64,000 nucleotides of DNA, from the NCBI GenBank assembly GCA_000415965.1, contig KE356560.1:2560900-2624899 (forward strand). Reading direction: 5' to 3'. The DNA is from Haloquadratum walsbyi J07HQW1 (GTDB taxonomy: Archaea; Halobacteriota; Halobacteria; Halobacteriales; Haloferacaceae). Shown here piece by piece: positions 1 to 8,295 of the stretch. Made by a program: the position numbers and the translations under genes. The notes under the pieces are model-generated. The model saw nothing but the letters and a program-made list of their open reading frames with translations. It had not been told where the DNA came from and did no database searches. The number at the start of each line of letters is the position of its first letter. Position 1 is the stretch's first letter.

Positions 1-229
1 TTTTATTATCAAACTCTCCTTTGTCGACATCATCAAACGCCTCGGAGAGGGAAACGGTACTCCCGGATGCATCGTATGGAACGGCAGGATCGCCGAGTGC
101 AAGAACAACTTCCCGTGTCGTCGCCGGAAATGTGAGGTCAGCATCTGAAAGGTGAGCGTCAAGGGCGGCAATGCCGAACGTGAGCGTGTCCGGCTCGTCA
201 TCATCCTGCTGCGGTGGTCTAACAGCCAT
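1..229 (-). CDS. Small haloarchaeal protein, DUF5789-like (3' part outside the window)
   Basis: Reading the minus strand from the ATG at 229 gives an open frame of 76 codons that runs off the left edge. It begins MAVRPPQQDDDEPDTLTFGI and continues with ALDAHLSDADLTFPATTREV and a Val-Leu-Ala-Leu-Gly-Asp-Pro-Ala stretch. This pattern (TLTFGIAALDAHL, then a Pro-Tyr-Asp-Ala-Ser-Gly segment) is what I remember of the haloarchaeal DUF5789 family, small acidic proteins of unknown role. The family assignment is from memory and no function is claimed. The C-terminus is missing only because the window ends. Confidence 0.6.
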   Translation of the reverse strand, partial: MAVRPPQQDDDEPDTLTFGIAALDAHLSDADLTFPATTREVVLALGDPAVPYDASGSTVSLSEAFDDVDKGEFDNK

Positions 230-706
230 TGTAGTAATATACGGGAGCGGGCATGCAAAAAGGCTATCTTCTCTACAGTCGTATCACCATACTTACTCGA
301 TTATTGTGCATAACGGAAAGACGACACTCGATAGGTGATTGTTTGCATATGGGGTTATTTGCTACGTCTCACTGCAGATTGAATATCTTCATCTGGGGCG
401 GGTTCTGCTGTGAGTAGGCGTATGCGCTCGGGTTGATGAGCAAGACGACTTGTTTTGATCCTCAAGTAGCACGAAAGAGATAACCGTGACATATCGGATT
501 ATCTGAAGCGCGATGTCATTTGACATCTTGCATAATGTCATGTATCATATAACCGTGCATGGCACAGAATGGATTGAGATAGATATGCAGTGACGCTCGT
601 GGTTCTGATAACTCAACATAGTCGCGTCGGGAACAATCCTGAAACTTACGCAAATCGTATCAGACCGGACATATTTTGAGTATCGACACGTTATGAGTCT
701 GCAGAG
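230..706. other. Intergenic, no gene seen
   Basis: Non-coding gap between the divergent gene at the left edge and the RHH gene. No convincing ORF, RNA fold or transposon relic was found. It must carry both promoters. Confidence 0.5.
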
Positions 707-919
707 ATGACCGAGTATACGACTGTTTCTGTCCCAAAGGACCTTGCCGCTCGTGTCGATGAAACCATCGAGGGGACGAGTTTCTCAAGTACGAGTGATC
801 TTGTACGGTTTCTCCTCCGTAGTATTGTCATTCAACACCAACGTGAGGGACAATTGACTGAGGCAGAATTCGAAGATATTGCTGAGCAACTGTCTGATCT
901 TGGATATCTCGATCAGTAA
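707..919 (+). CDS. Ribbon-helix-helix (CopG-like) DNA-binding protein
   Basis: A 70-residue protein with the layout of a ribbon-helix-helix regulator: a short beta strand (EYTTVSVPKDLAARVDE), then helix, turn (TSFSSTSDLVRFLLR) and a second helix. The C-terminal 25 residues (EGQLTEAEFEDIAEQLSDLG) form an acidic helical tail. Such proteins act as dimers that place the strand in the DNA major groove, as repressors or as antitoxins. No toxin gene lies beside it, so a free-standing repressor is more likely. The ATG start is preceded by an AT-rich promoter region. Target unknown. Confidence 0.72.
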   Translation: MTEYTTVSVPKDLAARVDETIEGTSFSSTSDLVRFLLRSIVIQHQREGQLTEAEFEDIAEQLSDLGYLDQ

Positions 920-1201
920 CTCGAACACCATTATCAACATTCTATGAGAGACACACAGTATTGTCACTGACAGAGACAAACATCATGATAATCTCGATTG
1001 AGTAATCCACTATCTCATCGGACGAAAGTCATAATCATACATACTCAGTGATGATATTGACGCAGCACTATCTTATCGGATTGTCTTTGATCTTCTATGA
1101 TGTATTCATTACTGAGAGCAGAATAATATAATTCATAATAGTCCGTACTCGTATACTCCCGGTCGTGATCTCGATAACGACGACACGCGAGTCAATAACG
1201 A

Positions 1202-1633
1202 CTATTCAGCTTCGATATCTTCTGTGAGTGTTTCTTGTGGCGGGTCAGCGTCGATAATATTCATAGAAAGTTCCTGATTCTCACGATCAAAGGCTGCACA
1301 GGCGTCGACATCCCATGGTGGAATCGCGATGATAACCGCGGCAGCAAAGGTATCTTCACGAGTTGCAGCGAGCGGTCCCTGTGGATGTGAAACAAATCGA
1401 GCACGACCACTCCCTGCAGGCGTTCCAAGATCAACACCGAATACAGCGGTCACAGACCCGCTTGCGTCAGGAAAATAAAAGTGTGTGAGAATCGGTGTCG
1501 ATGAATCAACGCCCGTTGCGTCTTCAAACTCACCCGCAGGTGTTGATGCAAGTACGGCACTTACCGACTCGGGATCGCGATCAGCGCTCATCGCTAAGAG
1601 TCCATCAAGCAAGCCACGGGTGATATGAACCAC
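1202..1633 (-). CDS. Conserved haloarchaeal protein, possible MPN/JAB-like fold
   Basis: Acidic 143-residue protein that looks like a family widespread in Halobacteria; I know no established function. It starts MVHITRGLLDGLLAMSADRD and has a beta-rich middle. Around residues 81-93 it reads RFVSHPQGPLAATREDTF, which resembles the core of JAB1/MPN metalloproteases (His-Pro ... Ser/Thr-x-x-Asp) but with only one His of the His-x-His pair. If it is an MPN fold it is probably not an active peptidase. That relationship is inference; the open frame and halophilic composition are direct. Confidence 0.6.
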   Translation of the reverse strand: MVHITRGLLDGLLAMSADRDPESVSAVLASTPAGEFEDATGVDSSTPILTHFYFPDASGSVTAVFGVDLGTPAGSGRARFVSHPQGPLAATREDTFAAAVIIAIPPWDVDACAAFDRENQELSMNIIDADPPQETLTEDIEAE

Positions 1634-1824
1634 ATGAGAATTGATATATGCACAATCAAAACATCGTCGCTCGTGTGGCGATTCAGGGTCATAAGTGTAA
1701 ATAGGGGAATAGATGACAATATCTCTGAGATATGTCCAACGGTGACAGCATAATTATATGCTGATCCGCTCACCCAGGTAGCTTAGATAGTTCTCTCGCG
1801 TGCCTGTCAATACTGGTGTCAGGT

Positions 1825-2523
1825 TCACGAAATCAGTTGTTTGAACGCACGACTATACGCGCTTGGAAGGTTTGAGCGGGAGTTATCAACTGCTGCAGCG
1901 AGTGACCGTGCTGCGTTCGACATGATGCCGGTGCCATGACCAACGAGAATGCGTTCAGGTTCGAATCGTGAAAGCGCCTGACGCGGCGGGAACGGACGCA
2001 ACATCGGATGAATGCCGAGTCGTTCACCAGGCGCACAAAAGTATGAGACCGTCCCGACTGCTTCCGGGATAATGAGTGTTCCATTCTCTCGATGAAAGAG
2101 TCCAACTTCCTGCCAGGGTGGGAGCCCTCGATTGAGAATGTCAAACGCCTCGTATCCGGAGTCTCCAAGTTCATCGCGAAACCGCTCAACCGAGCCAGCA
2201 AACTCGTTAGCAACACCCGACATCCATGTTGGAACATAGATTGGCACATCATGTCGAGATGCGAGTGCTGCAGCATCCCGGGTGTGTCGGTCAAGCCCGA
2301 CAACAACGCCAGCAATCTCAGTATTTGCAGATCCAAATGTCGACAGTAATTCATCAACGCCAGGTGCATCAACAGGATCAATCACCCAGAGATTCCCATC
2401 ATCACCAACAACTGCATGACTAGCACGTTGCATCATCTCATCGGGATACGCAATCCATCCGACACCCTCACTCCAACGGTCAACCTCGCGGTATGTACTC
2501 GCATCGCGACCTTTCATTGGCAT
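1825..2523 (-). CDS. Metallo-beta-lactamase-fold-like protein, metal site degenerate
   Basis: About 232 residues, laid out like a metallo-beta-lactamase-fold hydrolase: 'NLWVIDPVDAPGVDELL' matches the early strand and Asp, 'AGVVVGLDRHTRDAAALASR' sits where active enzymes have His-x-His-x-Asp-His, and 'PERILVGHGTGI' near the C-terminus matches the last His strand. In the central motif only Asp-Arg-His remains, so the usual two-metal site is not intact and catalysis is doubtful. I chose the ATG at 2523 (MPMKGRD); an upstream in-frame GTG at 2538 would add five residues. Substrate unknown. Confidence 0.6.
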   Translation of the reverse strand: MPMKGRDASTYREVDRWSEGVGWIAYPDEMMQRASHAVVGDDGNLWVIDPVDAPGVDELLSTFGSANTEIAGVVVGLDRHTRDAAALASRHDVPIYVPTWMSGVANEFAGSVERFRDELGDSGYEAFDILNRGLPPWQEVGLFHRENGTLIIPEAVGTVSYFCAPGERLGIHPMLRPFPPRQALSRFEPERILVGHGTGIMSNAARSLAAAVDNSRSNLPSAYSRAFKQLIS

Positions 2524-2781
2524 ATGTACGCTCAACACGGTAGGAACATAACAGTAGTTGGAATCGAATTACCGAGACGATCATACCTGAGCGAGTGATG
2601 ACGACTCAATTCATATTTCGGTGCGCAGAGTGAGGAAGGAATCCTGTGACGGGTTCATGATTGTGCTCCGGCGAGGTAGTCTCTGAGTTAATCTATGGTA
2701 GTGATAGCAGTAACTGATGGACTCAACAGGCGTAATTATGTCTTATCTGCATCTGTGTGTCGGTGAGTCGACAGAGATACA

Positions 2782-3078
2782 TCACACTCGATCAGTGTCG
2801 ATACCTGCATCAGGTGGCGTGACAATGAGGAAGCCACGAAAATGTGTGAGATTGCCGCCAAGATCAACGACAGGGCGGGCAAATGGCTCAGCCAATTCAT
2901 TGAGATCACCATCAACATCAAGAACAAGTACATTCCCAGCCTCAATCGCAGCGAGCCACTCATCAGGGTCGGTGTCACCATCAAGTACCCCAAGGATAAC
3001 ACTCCCACTGAAATCATCGCCGGTTGCTTGCTCAAGATGGGATTCAGCCCCCGAGAGATTAAGATTAAAATCACTCAT
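2782..3078 (-). CDS. Small haloarchaeal protein, DUF5779-like
   Basis: A 98-residue acidic protein beginning MSDFNLNLSGAESHLEQ, with a central stretch on cost or valuation-like beta strands (GSVILGVLDGDTDPDEWLAA) and a conserved-looking end (LTHFRGFLIVTPPDAGIDTD). It resembles haloarchaeal DUF5779 as I recall it; the role is unknown. The open frame continues upstream to 3135, but the added residues are hydrophobic and Cys-rich, unlike a halophilic N-terminus, so I take the ATG at 3078. Confidence 0.6.
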   Translation of the reverse strand: MSDFNLNLSGAESHLEQATGDDFSGSVILGVLDGDTDPDEWLAAIEAGNVLVLDVDGDLNELAEPFARPVVDLGGNLTHFRGFLIVTPPDAGIDTDRV

Positions 3079-3311
3079 ACGGTGGTAGAAAAAGACGAGA
3101 GCGAAAAGCATTCTGACACCACAAGAGCATCTCACAGCTATACTATATAATAATCGATATTAAGAATAGACATATGTAATTGTCATAAGAGAATACTCTC
3201 GTCTACGAGCCTCACTCAGTTCATATATCCGACGATCACTCCGTGAGCGACTGCGATTCATGATCGAGAGGGTCTCTGATATGGCACAACTGATAGTGAT
3301 TAGTGCAAGTC

Positions 3312-3318
3312 TTTATAA
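3312..3318 (+). promoter_or_regulatory. TATA box for the leuA leader transcript
   Basis: TTTATAA centred on 3315. Archaeal initiation about 25-27 bases downstream would start the RNA at about 3340, exactly on the ATG of a mini-ORF (3340-3423). Confidence 0.5.
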
Positions 3319-3330
3319 CCGTGGTCATGC

Positions 3331-3466
3331 GTGTCGGTGATGTGGGCCGCTGAACCCGCGTCATTCGACACCATCGGTGAAACTATTCGAACTAATCACT
3401 ATGAAACGGGGAGACGCTCATGACAGCTTTGAGGTCCCCTCGTGGCTGTGGGCTTTCGTCTGTCCC
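3331..3466 (+). ncRNA. Structured leader upstream of leuA (two stem-loops)
   Basis: Hairpin 1 spans 3331-3371: GTGTCG pairs with CGACAC, TGATG with CGTCA, and an inner GGG with CCC. Hairpin 2 spans 3409-3466: GGGA+GACG pairs with CGTC+TCCC with a two-base bulge, enclosing ACAGC (3423-3427) with GCTGT (3445-3449) and a GAGG/CCTC tip (3431-3441). The stretch is much richer in G+C than its surroundings. A conserved RNA class found upstream of leuA in Halobacteria (leuA-Halobacteria motif) has been described from comparative genomics, and this is a plausible member. If transcription starts at 3340, the outer arm of hairpin 1 would not be transcribed, leaving hairpin 2 as the stronger RNA candidate. 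Confidence 0.55.
3340..3423 (+). CDS. Candidate leader mini-ORF (27 aa) before leuA
   Basis: ATG 3340 lies 25 bases past the centre of the TATA box at 3312, the spacing of a leaderless haloarchaeal start. The peptide reads MWAAEPASFDTIGETIRTNH YETGRRS and ends at TGA 3421-3423. Two further short frames overlap it: an ATG at 3419 sharing four bases with this stop (19 codons), and an ATG at 3401 encoding a 28-residue peptide that ends in a Trp-Leu-Trp and a Cys-Pro-Phe-Cys pair (stop 3487). Since the region also folds, only comparison across species can tell peptide from RNA. Confidence 0.35.
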   Translation: MWAAEPASFDTIGETIRTNHYETGRRS

Positions 3467-3578
3467 TTCTGTAATGTAATGATTTAATCTCAGAAAGTGC
3501 CAGGCGTGTGTTATTAGGTCATTTTTCGGAGCAAAATAGGGTGGGGATTAGGCGATTGTCAATATCGATTCCTAAACG

Positions 3579-3586
3579 TTTATGTA
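3579..3586 (+). promoter_or_regulatory. TATA box next to the leuA start
   Basis: TTTATGTA centred near 3582. A start 27-29 bases downstream falls on ATG 3612, which opens an acidic frame (3612-3692) out of register with leuA. See the leuA entry. Confidence 0.45.
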
Positions 3587-4998
3587 TGTGTCTGTGTAGG
3601 ACAAAAATACAATGTCTTACGACGATATGGAGGCTCAGTCGGACACCCCGGCTGGTCGAGTTCTTCCAGGGCACATTAGCCCACATTACTGATTCGGAGA
3701 TTGACACGGTCCGAATCTTCGACACGACGCTTCGTGATGGCGAACAGTCACCGCGCACATCATTCAGTTATGATGAGAAACGTGACATCGCCGCAACGCT
3801 TGATGAGATGGGAACGCACGTCATTGAGGCGGGGTTCCCCGTTAATTCTGATGCTGAATTTGAATCCGTCAGCGATATTGCATCTGCAACAGAAACAACT
3901 GTTTGCGGATTAGCTCGCGTCGTTGACGCCGATGTTGAAGCCGCACTTGATTCTGGTGTTGGATTGGTTCATGTATTCGTGAGCACAAGCGATGTCCAAT
4001 TGGCGGATTCAATGCATGCCTCTCGTCAGGAAGCTGTTGATCGTGCTGTTTCAGCTGTCAAGCGTGTGAAAGACGCCGGCGTCGAGGTGATGTTTTCGCC
4101 GATGGATGCAACCCGAACTGATGGGGAGTTCCTTGGCGAAATCCTCGAAGCGGTCGATGACGCAGGCGTTGATTGGGTAAATATTCCAGATACCTGTGGG
4201 GTCGGAACCCCATCGCGCTTTGCGAGTCTGATTCGGAAAGTGCGGACACACACAGACGCACAGATCGACGTTCATGCACATGATGACTTCGGGTTAGCCA
4301 CTGCAAATGCACTGGCTGGATTCGAAGCAGGTGCTGCACAAGCACAGGTTTCTGTCAACGGGATTGGTGAACGAGCCGGGAATGCTGCCTTCGAAGAGGT
4401 TGTGATGGCGGCTGAATCGCTATATGACGTTGACACCGGTGTTGATACGACACGGATCACTGAATTATCGCGGCTGATCGAGAACGCAAGTGATATTCCA
4501 GTGCCTGGCAACAAGCCAGTCGTCGGGCAGAATGCCTTCTCACATGAAAGTGGGATTCATGCCGCTGGCGTTATCGAAAACAGTGATACGTTCGAACCAG
4601 GCGTGATGACGCCAGAGATGGTCGGTGCCAAACGCGAGTTTGTCCTTGGAAAACACACGGGGACACATTCGGTTCGGAAACGATTAGAGGAATCCGGATT
4701 TGCCCCGACTGATGAGGAGGTCCGAACAGTCACCCGACAGATCAAAGACTACGGCGCGGAGAAAGAACGCGTGACGGTTGATGTATTGACACGGTTTGCT
4801 CGTGAAAATAATGTCGACCGACAAGGAGCTGCTCGGAGTGATACCGACGATGATGGGCACGATAGCGATGGAACCAATAATACTGATACCACCGATTCCG
4901 ATTCAGACAGTCAGAATCAGAGTCAACACCTGATCCCGACCCCGACCACGGGGAGGTCCGTATCTAATGTGTTTGCGGCGGACCGCCTTCGATACTGA
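3586..4998 (+). CDS. leuA: 2-isopropylmalate synthase / citramalate synthase family, first gene of the Leu/Ile/Val cluster
   Basis: Condenses acetyl-CoA with 2-oxoisovalerate (leucine path) or pyruvate (citramalate route to isoleucine). The HMGL-like TIM barrel starts at 'RIFDTTLRDGEQSPRTSF' and holds the metal-binding 'DVHAHDDFGLATANALAGF', 'NGIGERAGNAAFEEV' and 'HESGIHAAGV'. The regulatory C-terminal domain of classical LeuA is absent; instead there is a short helical part ending in an Asp/Ser/Thr/Gln-rich tail, so feedback control cannot work through that domain. Start uncertain: 3586 is the first in-frame ATG, but its first 20 residues (Cys-rich, basic) do not look halophilic. A TATA-linked ATG at 3612 opens MSYDDMEAQSDTPAGRV in another frame, and a +1 shift around 3645-3655 would join it to the leuA frame at VEFFQGTL. 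Confidence 0.85.
   Translation: MCLCRTKIQCLTTIWRLSRTPRLVEFFQGTLAHITDSEIDTVRIFDTTLRDGEQSPRTSFSYDEKRDIAATLDEMGTHVIEAGFPVNSDAEFESVSDIASATETTVCGLARVVDADVEAALDSGVGLVHVFVSTSDVQLADSMHASRQEAVDRAVSAVKRVKDAGVEVMFSPMDATRTDGEFLGEILEAVDDAGVDWVNIPDTCGVGTPSRFASLIRKVRTHTDAQIDVHAHDDFGLATANALAGFEAGAAQAQVSVNGIGERAGNAAFEEVVMAAESLYDVDTGVDTTRITELSRLIENASDIPVPGNKPVVGQNAFSHESGIHAAGVIENSDTFEPGVMTPEMVGAKREFVLGKHTGTHSVRKRLEESGFAPTDEEVRTVTRQIKDYGAEKERVTVDVLTRFARENNVDRQGAARSDTDDDGHDSDGTNNTDTTDSDSDSQNQSQHLIPTPTTGRSVSNVFAADRLRY
3612..3692 (+). CDS. Overlapping 26-aa frame at the leuA start (possible true N-terminus)
   Basis: ATG 3612 is placed 27-29 bases after the TATA box at 3579 and encodes MSYDDMEAQSDTPAGRVLPG before ending at TGA 3692. 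The first 15 residues are acidic and look like a haloarchaeal N-terminus, whereas the leuA frame over the same bases does not. Either this is a leader peptide overlapping leuA, or it is the real LeuA N-terminus joined by a +1 shift near the run ACCCCGG. Confidence 0.35.
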   Translation: MSYDDMEAQSDTPAGRVLPGHISPHY

Positions 4999-5087
4999 GT
5001 GGTCGGTCTGTCATTGTATCTCTCATAAACACGAGATGATACATACACACGGATGGCGAAGCCAACAGCAGACAACAGGAACGACCG

Positions 5088-5339
5088 ATGAGGAGTGTGG
5101 ATCAGAACAGTTCACTCGAAGACATAACGTTCTTTATGCTCGACAGCAACCATCAGGTAGCAACGCACATGCGAGTGAATCATCGCCGAGATATCGTGGG
5201 GACAACAGAGCTCCAAGCTCGTGTTCAGACTCAACTCCTCTCCCCCACGCTCTCTCAGATAACCGCAAAGGCTGTTCAGACTCATCTGGACAGCACTCGC
5301 GGTATTGGTATCGACACTCGTATTGTAGGGGCTCTTTAG
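5088..5339 (+). CDS. Small unknown protein between leuA and ilvB
   Basis: An 83-residue frame starting MRSVDQNSSLEDITFFML and ending in a helical segment (TELQARVQTQLLSPTLSQ) followed by a Thr-Arg-Gly-Ile-Gly-Ile-Asp-Thr-Arg motif. I do not recognise the family. The amino-acid order reads like a folded small protein, and the TAG stop lies in the loop and right arm of a perfect hairpin at 5328-5343, as expected if gene and terminator belong together. No promoter is obvious; it may be co-transcribed with leuA. Against it: it is short, and a longer overlapping frame covers the same bases. Confidence 0.4.
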   Translation: MRSVDQNSSLEDITFFMLDSNHQVATHMRVNHRRDIVGTTELQARVQTQLLSPTLSQITAKAVQTHLDSTRGIGIDTRIVGAL

Positions 5340-5343
5340 CCCC
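5328..5343 (+). terminator. Hairpin terminator or attenuator before ilvB
   Basis: GGGGCT, loop CTTT, AGCCCC: a perfect six-pair GC-rich stem followed by ATTATTTACT. It sits at the end of the small ORF and 340 bases before ilvB, so it could end the leuA transcript or set the ratio of leuA to ilv-leu expression. Confidence 0.45.
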
Positions 5344-5683
5344 ATTATTTACTCAGTTTTCACTTCGTTGTTTGCCGTATTCACCGTTGATGTCACGAGA
5401 CAGACGGCACCACATATCATCAGGATTACCACTGTTGCGTGACGCGACAGATGGGAAATGGGGAGATCCTGAGTACATGTGCTCGTGCCTGAATAAGAGT
5501 CGAAGAACATCACGGATGGAGGCACCCGAGTGTCTCACCACACCGTTGAGACAACCACCTAACCCACAAGGACAATTCACACGTGGGAGATACCAATCGC
5601 ACACAGCGATACGACCACAGTCGCAACCGCACTGACGATCACAATCACAACCACAATCATAGCCACGAAGATTACACGAATCA
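5344..5683 (+). other. ilvB upstream region with one hairpin
   Basis: No convincing gene. At 5531-5553 TGTCTCA pairs with TGAGACA over a nine-base loop. The last 80 bases before ilvB are a simple-sequence run of ACAATCACAACC type. A regulatory leader is possible; nothing proves it. Confidence 0.35.
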
Positions 5684-7501
5684 ATGAGTAAGCAAGCATC
5701 AACAAACCCAGATATCGAGACGGAAGCAGACACAGACACAGACGCACAGCCGCAGACACAGACACACACCCACACGCAACAACCATCACCGGAGACAACA
5801 AGTGATGTCCTGCCGATTGAGACCGGCGCAGACGCCGTCATTCGAGCACTCGAAAATGAGGGCATCGAGGCTGCCTTTGGTGTGCAAGGTGGCGCAATTA
5901 TGCCTGTCTATGACGCATTGTATCACTCCGATATTCGTCATGTGACAATGGCACACGAACAGGGAGCCGCACATGCCGCTGATGCCTTCGGTGTCGTCAA
6001 GAACGAACCAGGTGTTTGTATGGCGACCTCAGGTCCTGGTGCGACGAATCTTGTGACCGGAATTGCCGACGCAAATATGGATTCTGATGGAATGCTCGCA
6101 CTTACCGGGCAGGTTCCCTCAGATATGGTCGGGTCGGATGCATTTCAGGAGACAGACACGATCGGTGTGACAGCACCACTTACGAAGCATAATTACTTCG
6201 CCGATGATCCAGACACAATCGGCGATACAGTCGGCGAGGCACTCGCGCTTGCAGATGAAGGGCGACCGGGTCCAACGCTTGTCGACCTTCCAAAGAATAT
6301 CACGAGTGCTGATACCGAGCGTGAGCCGACTCCTGGTGAACCACCGGCAACGACTCGACCGCAATATAGCGCCGATGAGGATGCAGTCCTCACTACGGCG
6401 AACGCAATTGAGGAAGCATCACAACCGCTGTTATTATTCGGTGGCGGTGTCATCAAAGCCGGTGCAACTGAGGAAGCACGCGCGTTCGCCCGTGAACACG
6501 AGATTCCTGTTGTGACCACGATGCCTGGGATTGGGTCCTTCCCTGAGGATGATGATCTTTGTCTGTCCTGGGCAGGAATGCACGGCACTGGCTATGCAAA
6601 TATGGCGATTACACACACCGATCTTCTAATCGGCGTTGGAACGCGATTCGATGATCGACTCACCAGTGGTGTTGATACCTTCGCGCCTGAGGCAGAAATC
6701 GTCCATATCGACATCGATCCTGCAGAGATCTCAAAGAACGTCCACGCAGATTACCCACTGATTGGTGATGCTGAGACAGTGCTTGAGCAACTTGACACAG
6801 CCATCAAGACAGGACCAGATACGGCTGAGTGGCGCGAGCAATGTCTCGAATGGCAGGAGACATATCCAATGGATTATGCAATGCCGGAGGATGAGCCACT
6901 GAAACCGCAGTTTATCGTCGAAGTGATGGATGAAGCAACAGCAGCAGATACGATTGTCACAAGCGGTGTTGGACAACACCAGATGTGGGCATCACAGTAT
7001 TGGACATACACTGAACCACGAACATGGGTGTCGAGTCATGGACTTGGAACAATGGGATATGGGCTTCCCGGTGCAATCGGTGCACGAATCGCAGCCGATG
7101 ATGACCAAGATGTCGTGTGTATCGATGGCGATGGGTCGTTCCTCATGACAATTCAAGAACTCTCAGTCGCTGTGCGTGAAAATCTTGATATTACTGTTGC
7201 AGTCCTGAATAACGAATATATTGGAATGGTGCGACAGTGGCAGGATGCCTTCTTCGAGGGGCGACGAATGGCAGCAGAATATAATTGGTGCCCGGAGTTC
7301 GATACACTCGCAGAAGCCTTTGGCGCAGAAGGGTTCCGAATCGATGAATATGATGAGGTTGCAGAAACAATCGAAGCAGCACTTGCATACGATGGTCCAT
7401 CAGTGATTGATTGTCATATCGATCCTGCAGAAAATGTCTATCCGATGGTCCCCTCCGGTGGCGCCAATGGAAAGTTCGCTTTGACGGAGGAGCAACTATG
7501 A
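5684..7501 (+). CDS. ilvB: Acetolactate synthase, large (catalytic) subunit
   Basis: ThDP- and FAD-dependent enzyme that joins two pyruvates, or pyruvate and 2-oxobutyrate, in the first common step to Val/Leu and Ile. Visible are the N-terminal ThDP domain with the catalytic Glu in 'VTMAHEQGAAHAADAFG' (near residue 90), 'CMATSGPGATNLVTGIADA', the middle FAD domain, and the ThDP/Mg motif GDGSFLMTIQELSVAV...NN in the C-terminal domain. At 605 residues it is normal length apart from an N-terminal tail of about 40 residues made of Thr/Asp/Gln/His repeats (DTDTDAQPQTQTHTHTQQ), which is not part of the enzyme fold. Its TGA overlaps the ilvN ATG (ATGA), indicating translational coupling to its own regulatory subunit. 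Confidence 0.96.
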   Translation: MSKQASTNPDIETEADTDTDAQPQTQTHTHTQQPSPETTSDVLPIETGADAVIRALENEGIEAAFGVQGGAIMPVYDALYHSDIRHVTMAHEQGAAHAADAFGVVKNEPGVCMATSGPGATNLVTGIADANMDSDGMLALTGQVPSDMVGSDAFQETDTIGVTAPLTKHNYFADDPDTIGDTVGEALALADEGRPGPTLVDLPKNITSADTEREPTPGEPPATTRPQYSADEDAVLTTANAIEEASQPLLLFGGGVIKAGATEEARAFAREHEIPVVTTMPGIGSFPEDDDLCLSWAGMHGTGYANMAITHTDLLIGVGTRFDDRLTSGVDTFAPEAEIVHIDIDPAEISKNVHADYPLIGDAETVLEQLDTAIKTGPDTAEWREQCLEWQETYPMDYAMPEDEPLKPQFIVEVMDEATAADTIVTSGVGQHQMWASQYWTYTEPRTWVSSHGLGTMGYGLPGAIGARIAADDDQDVVCIDGDGSFLMTIQELSVAVRENLDITVAVLNNEYIGMVRQWQDAFFEGRRMAAEYNWCPEFDTLAEAFGAEGFRIDEYDEVAETIEAALAYDGPSVIDCHIDPAENVYPMVPSGGANGKFALTEEQL

Positions 7502-8295
7502 GTTCTGAATCTGAATCTGAACCTGACACTAATACAGACACAGATACGAACGCAGACACTGAAACGGATACAGAAACCGAGTCCGTGGACACCCCGGCGA
7601 CACAGGCAGTCGAACGAGGGAATCCAGCCCCTGACACAGACGGTGAACTCCCAGAGCATGGATTGAAAGGAACCGAGCCGGATGATCGTCCACATCCATC
7701 TGGACGGCGAAATGAGCAGGGAATCCGTGTTGACCCAGCGGTCGCATCAGAACATGACCCCCGACGTGCGGTGTTATCTGCGCTTGTTGAGGATGACCCT
7801 GGTGTGCTTTCACGGGTCGCTGGATTGATCTCACGACGACAGTTCAATATTGAGAGTCTGACAGTCGGGCAAACAACGATTGAGGGACACTCACGAATCA
7901 CGATGGTCGTCGAAGAAACAGAGCCAAATATCGACCAGATCGAAAAGCAACTCGATAAGCTCAAGCCTGTGATTGCTGTTGGCGAACTTGCTGATGATGC
8001 AGTTCAGACTGAGCTTGTATTATTGAAAGTTCGTGGGAATGAGCCTGATAAGGTCAATGCAATCACAGAAATGTACGATGGTGAGACCATGGATGCTGAT
8101 CCACAGACGATTACGATCCAACTCACCGGGGATGAACAGAAAATCGACAGTGCTATCGACGCATTTGAACAGTTCGGAATCATTGAAATAGCTCGAACAG
8201 GATATACCGCGTTAGCGCGCGGCGATACAGCGACTGTTCCCGGAGAAAAGCCAGGAACAGCAAACGAACCAACAAAGCCAGTAAATACACGATGA
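7498..8295 (+). CDS. ilvN: Acetolactate synthase, small (regulatory) subunit
   Basis: Binds IlvB, raises its activity and confers valine sensitivity. The ATG at 7498 overlaps the ilvB stop by four bases; the longer open frame upstream lies inside ilvB. Residues about 80-155 form an ACT domain ([20 protein letters not shown], then [14 protein letters not shown]), followed by the second ALS-specific domain ([20 protein letters not shown]). The first about 45 residues are a Ser/Glu/Asp/Thr repeat tail ([20 protein letters not shown]). It ends with TGA inside the ATGA shared with ilvC. Confidence 0.95.
   Translation: MSSESESEPDTNTDTDTNADTETDTETESVDTPATQAVERGNPAPDTDGELPEHGLKGTEPDDRPHPSGRRNEQGIRVDPAVASEHDPRRAVLSALVEDDPGVLSRVAGLISRRQFNIESLTVGQTTIEGHSRITMVVEETEPNIDQIEKQLDKLKPVIAVGELADDAVQTELVLLKVRGNEPDKVNAITEMYDGETMDADPQTITIQLTGDEQKIDSAIDAFEQFGIIEIARTGYTALARGDTATVPGEKPGTANEPTKPVNTR

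Noticed and set aside
4967-5635. Long plus-strand frame (222 codons) between leuA and ilvB
   Set aside because: Overlaps the leuA end, is rich in Ser/Arg/Cys with no family resemblance, and competes with the 83-codon frame that ends at the hairpin.
5353-5865. Minus-strand frame of Val/Ser/Cys repeats over the ilvB start
   Set aside because: It is the complement of the Thr/Asp/Gln-coding repeat of ilvB; same explains similar Ser-Val frames opposite ilvN, ilvC and the GINS linker.
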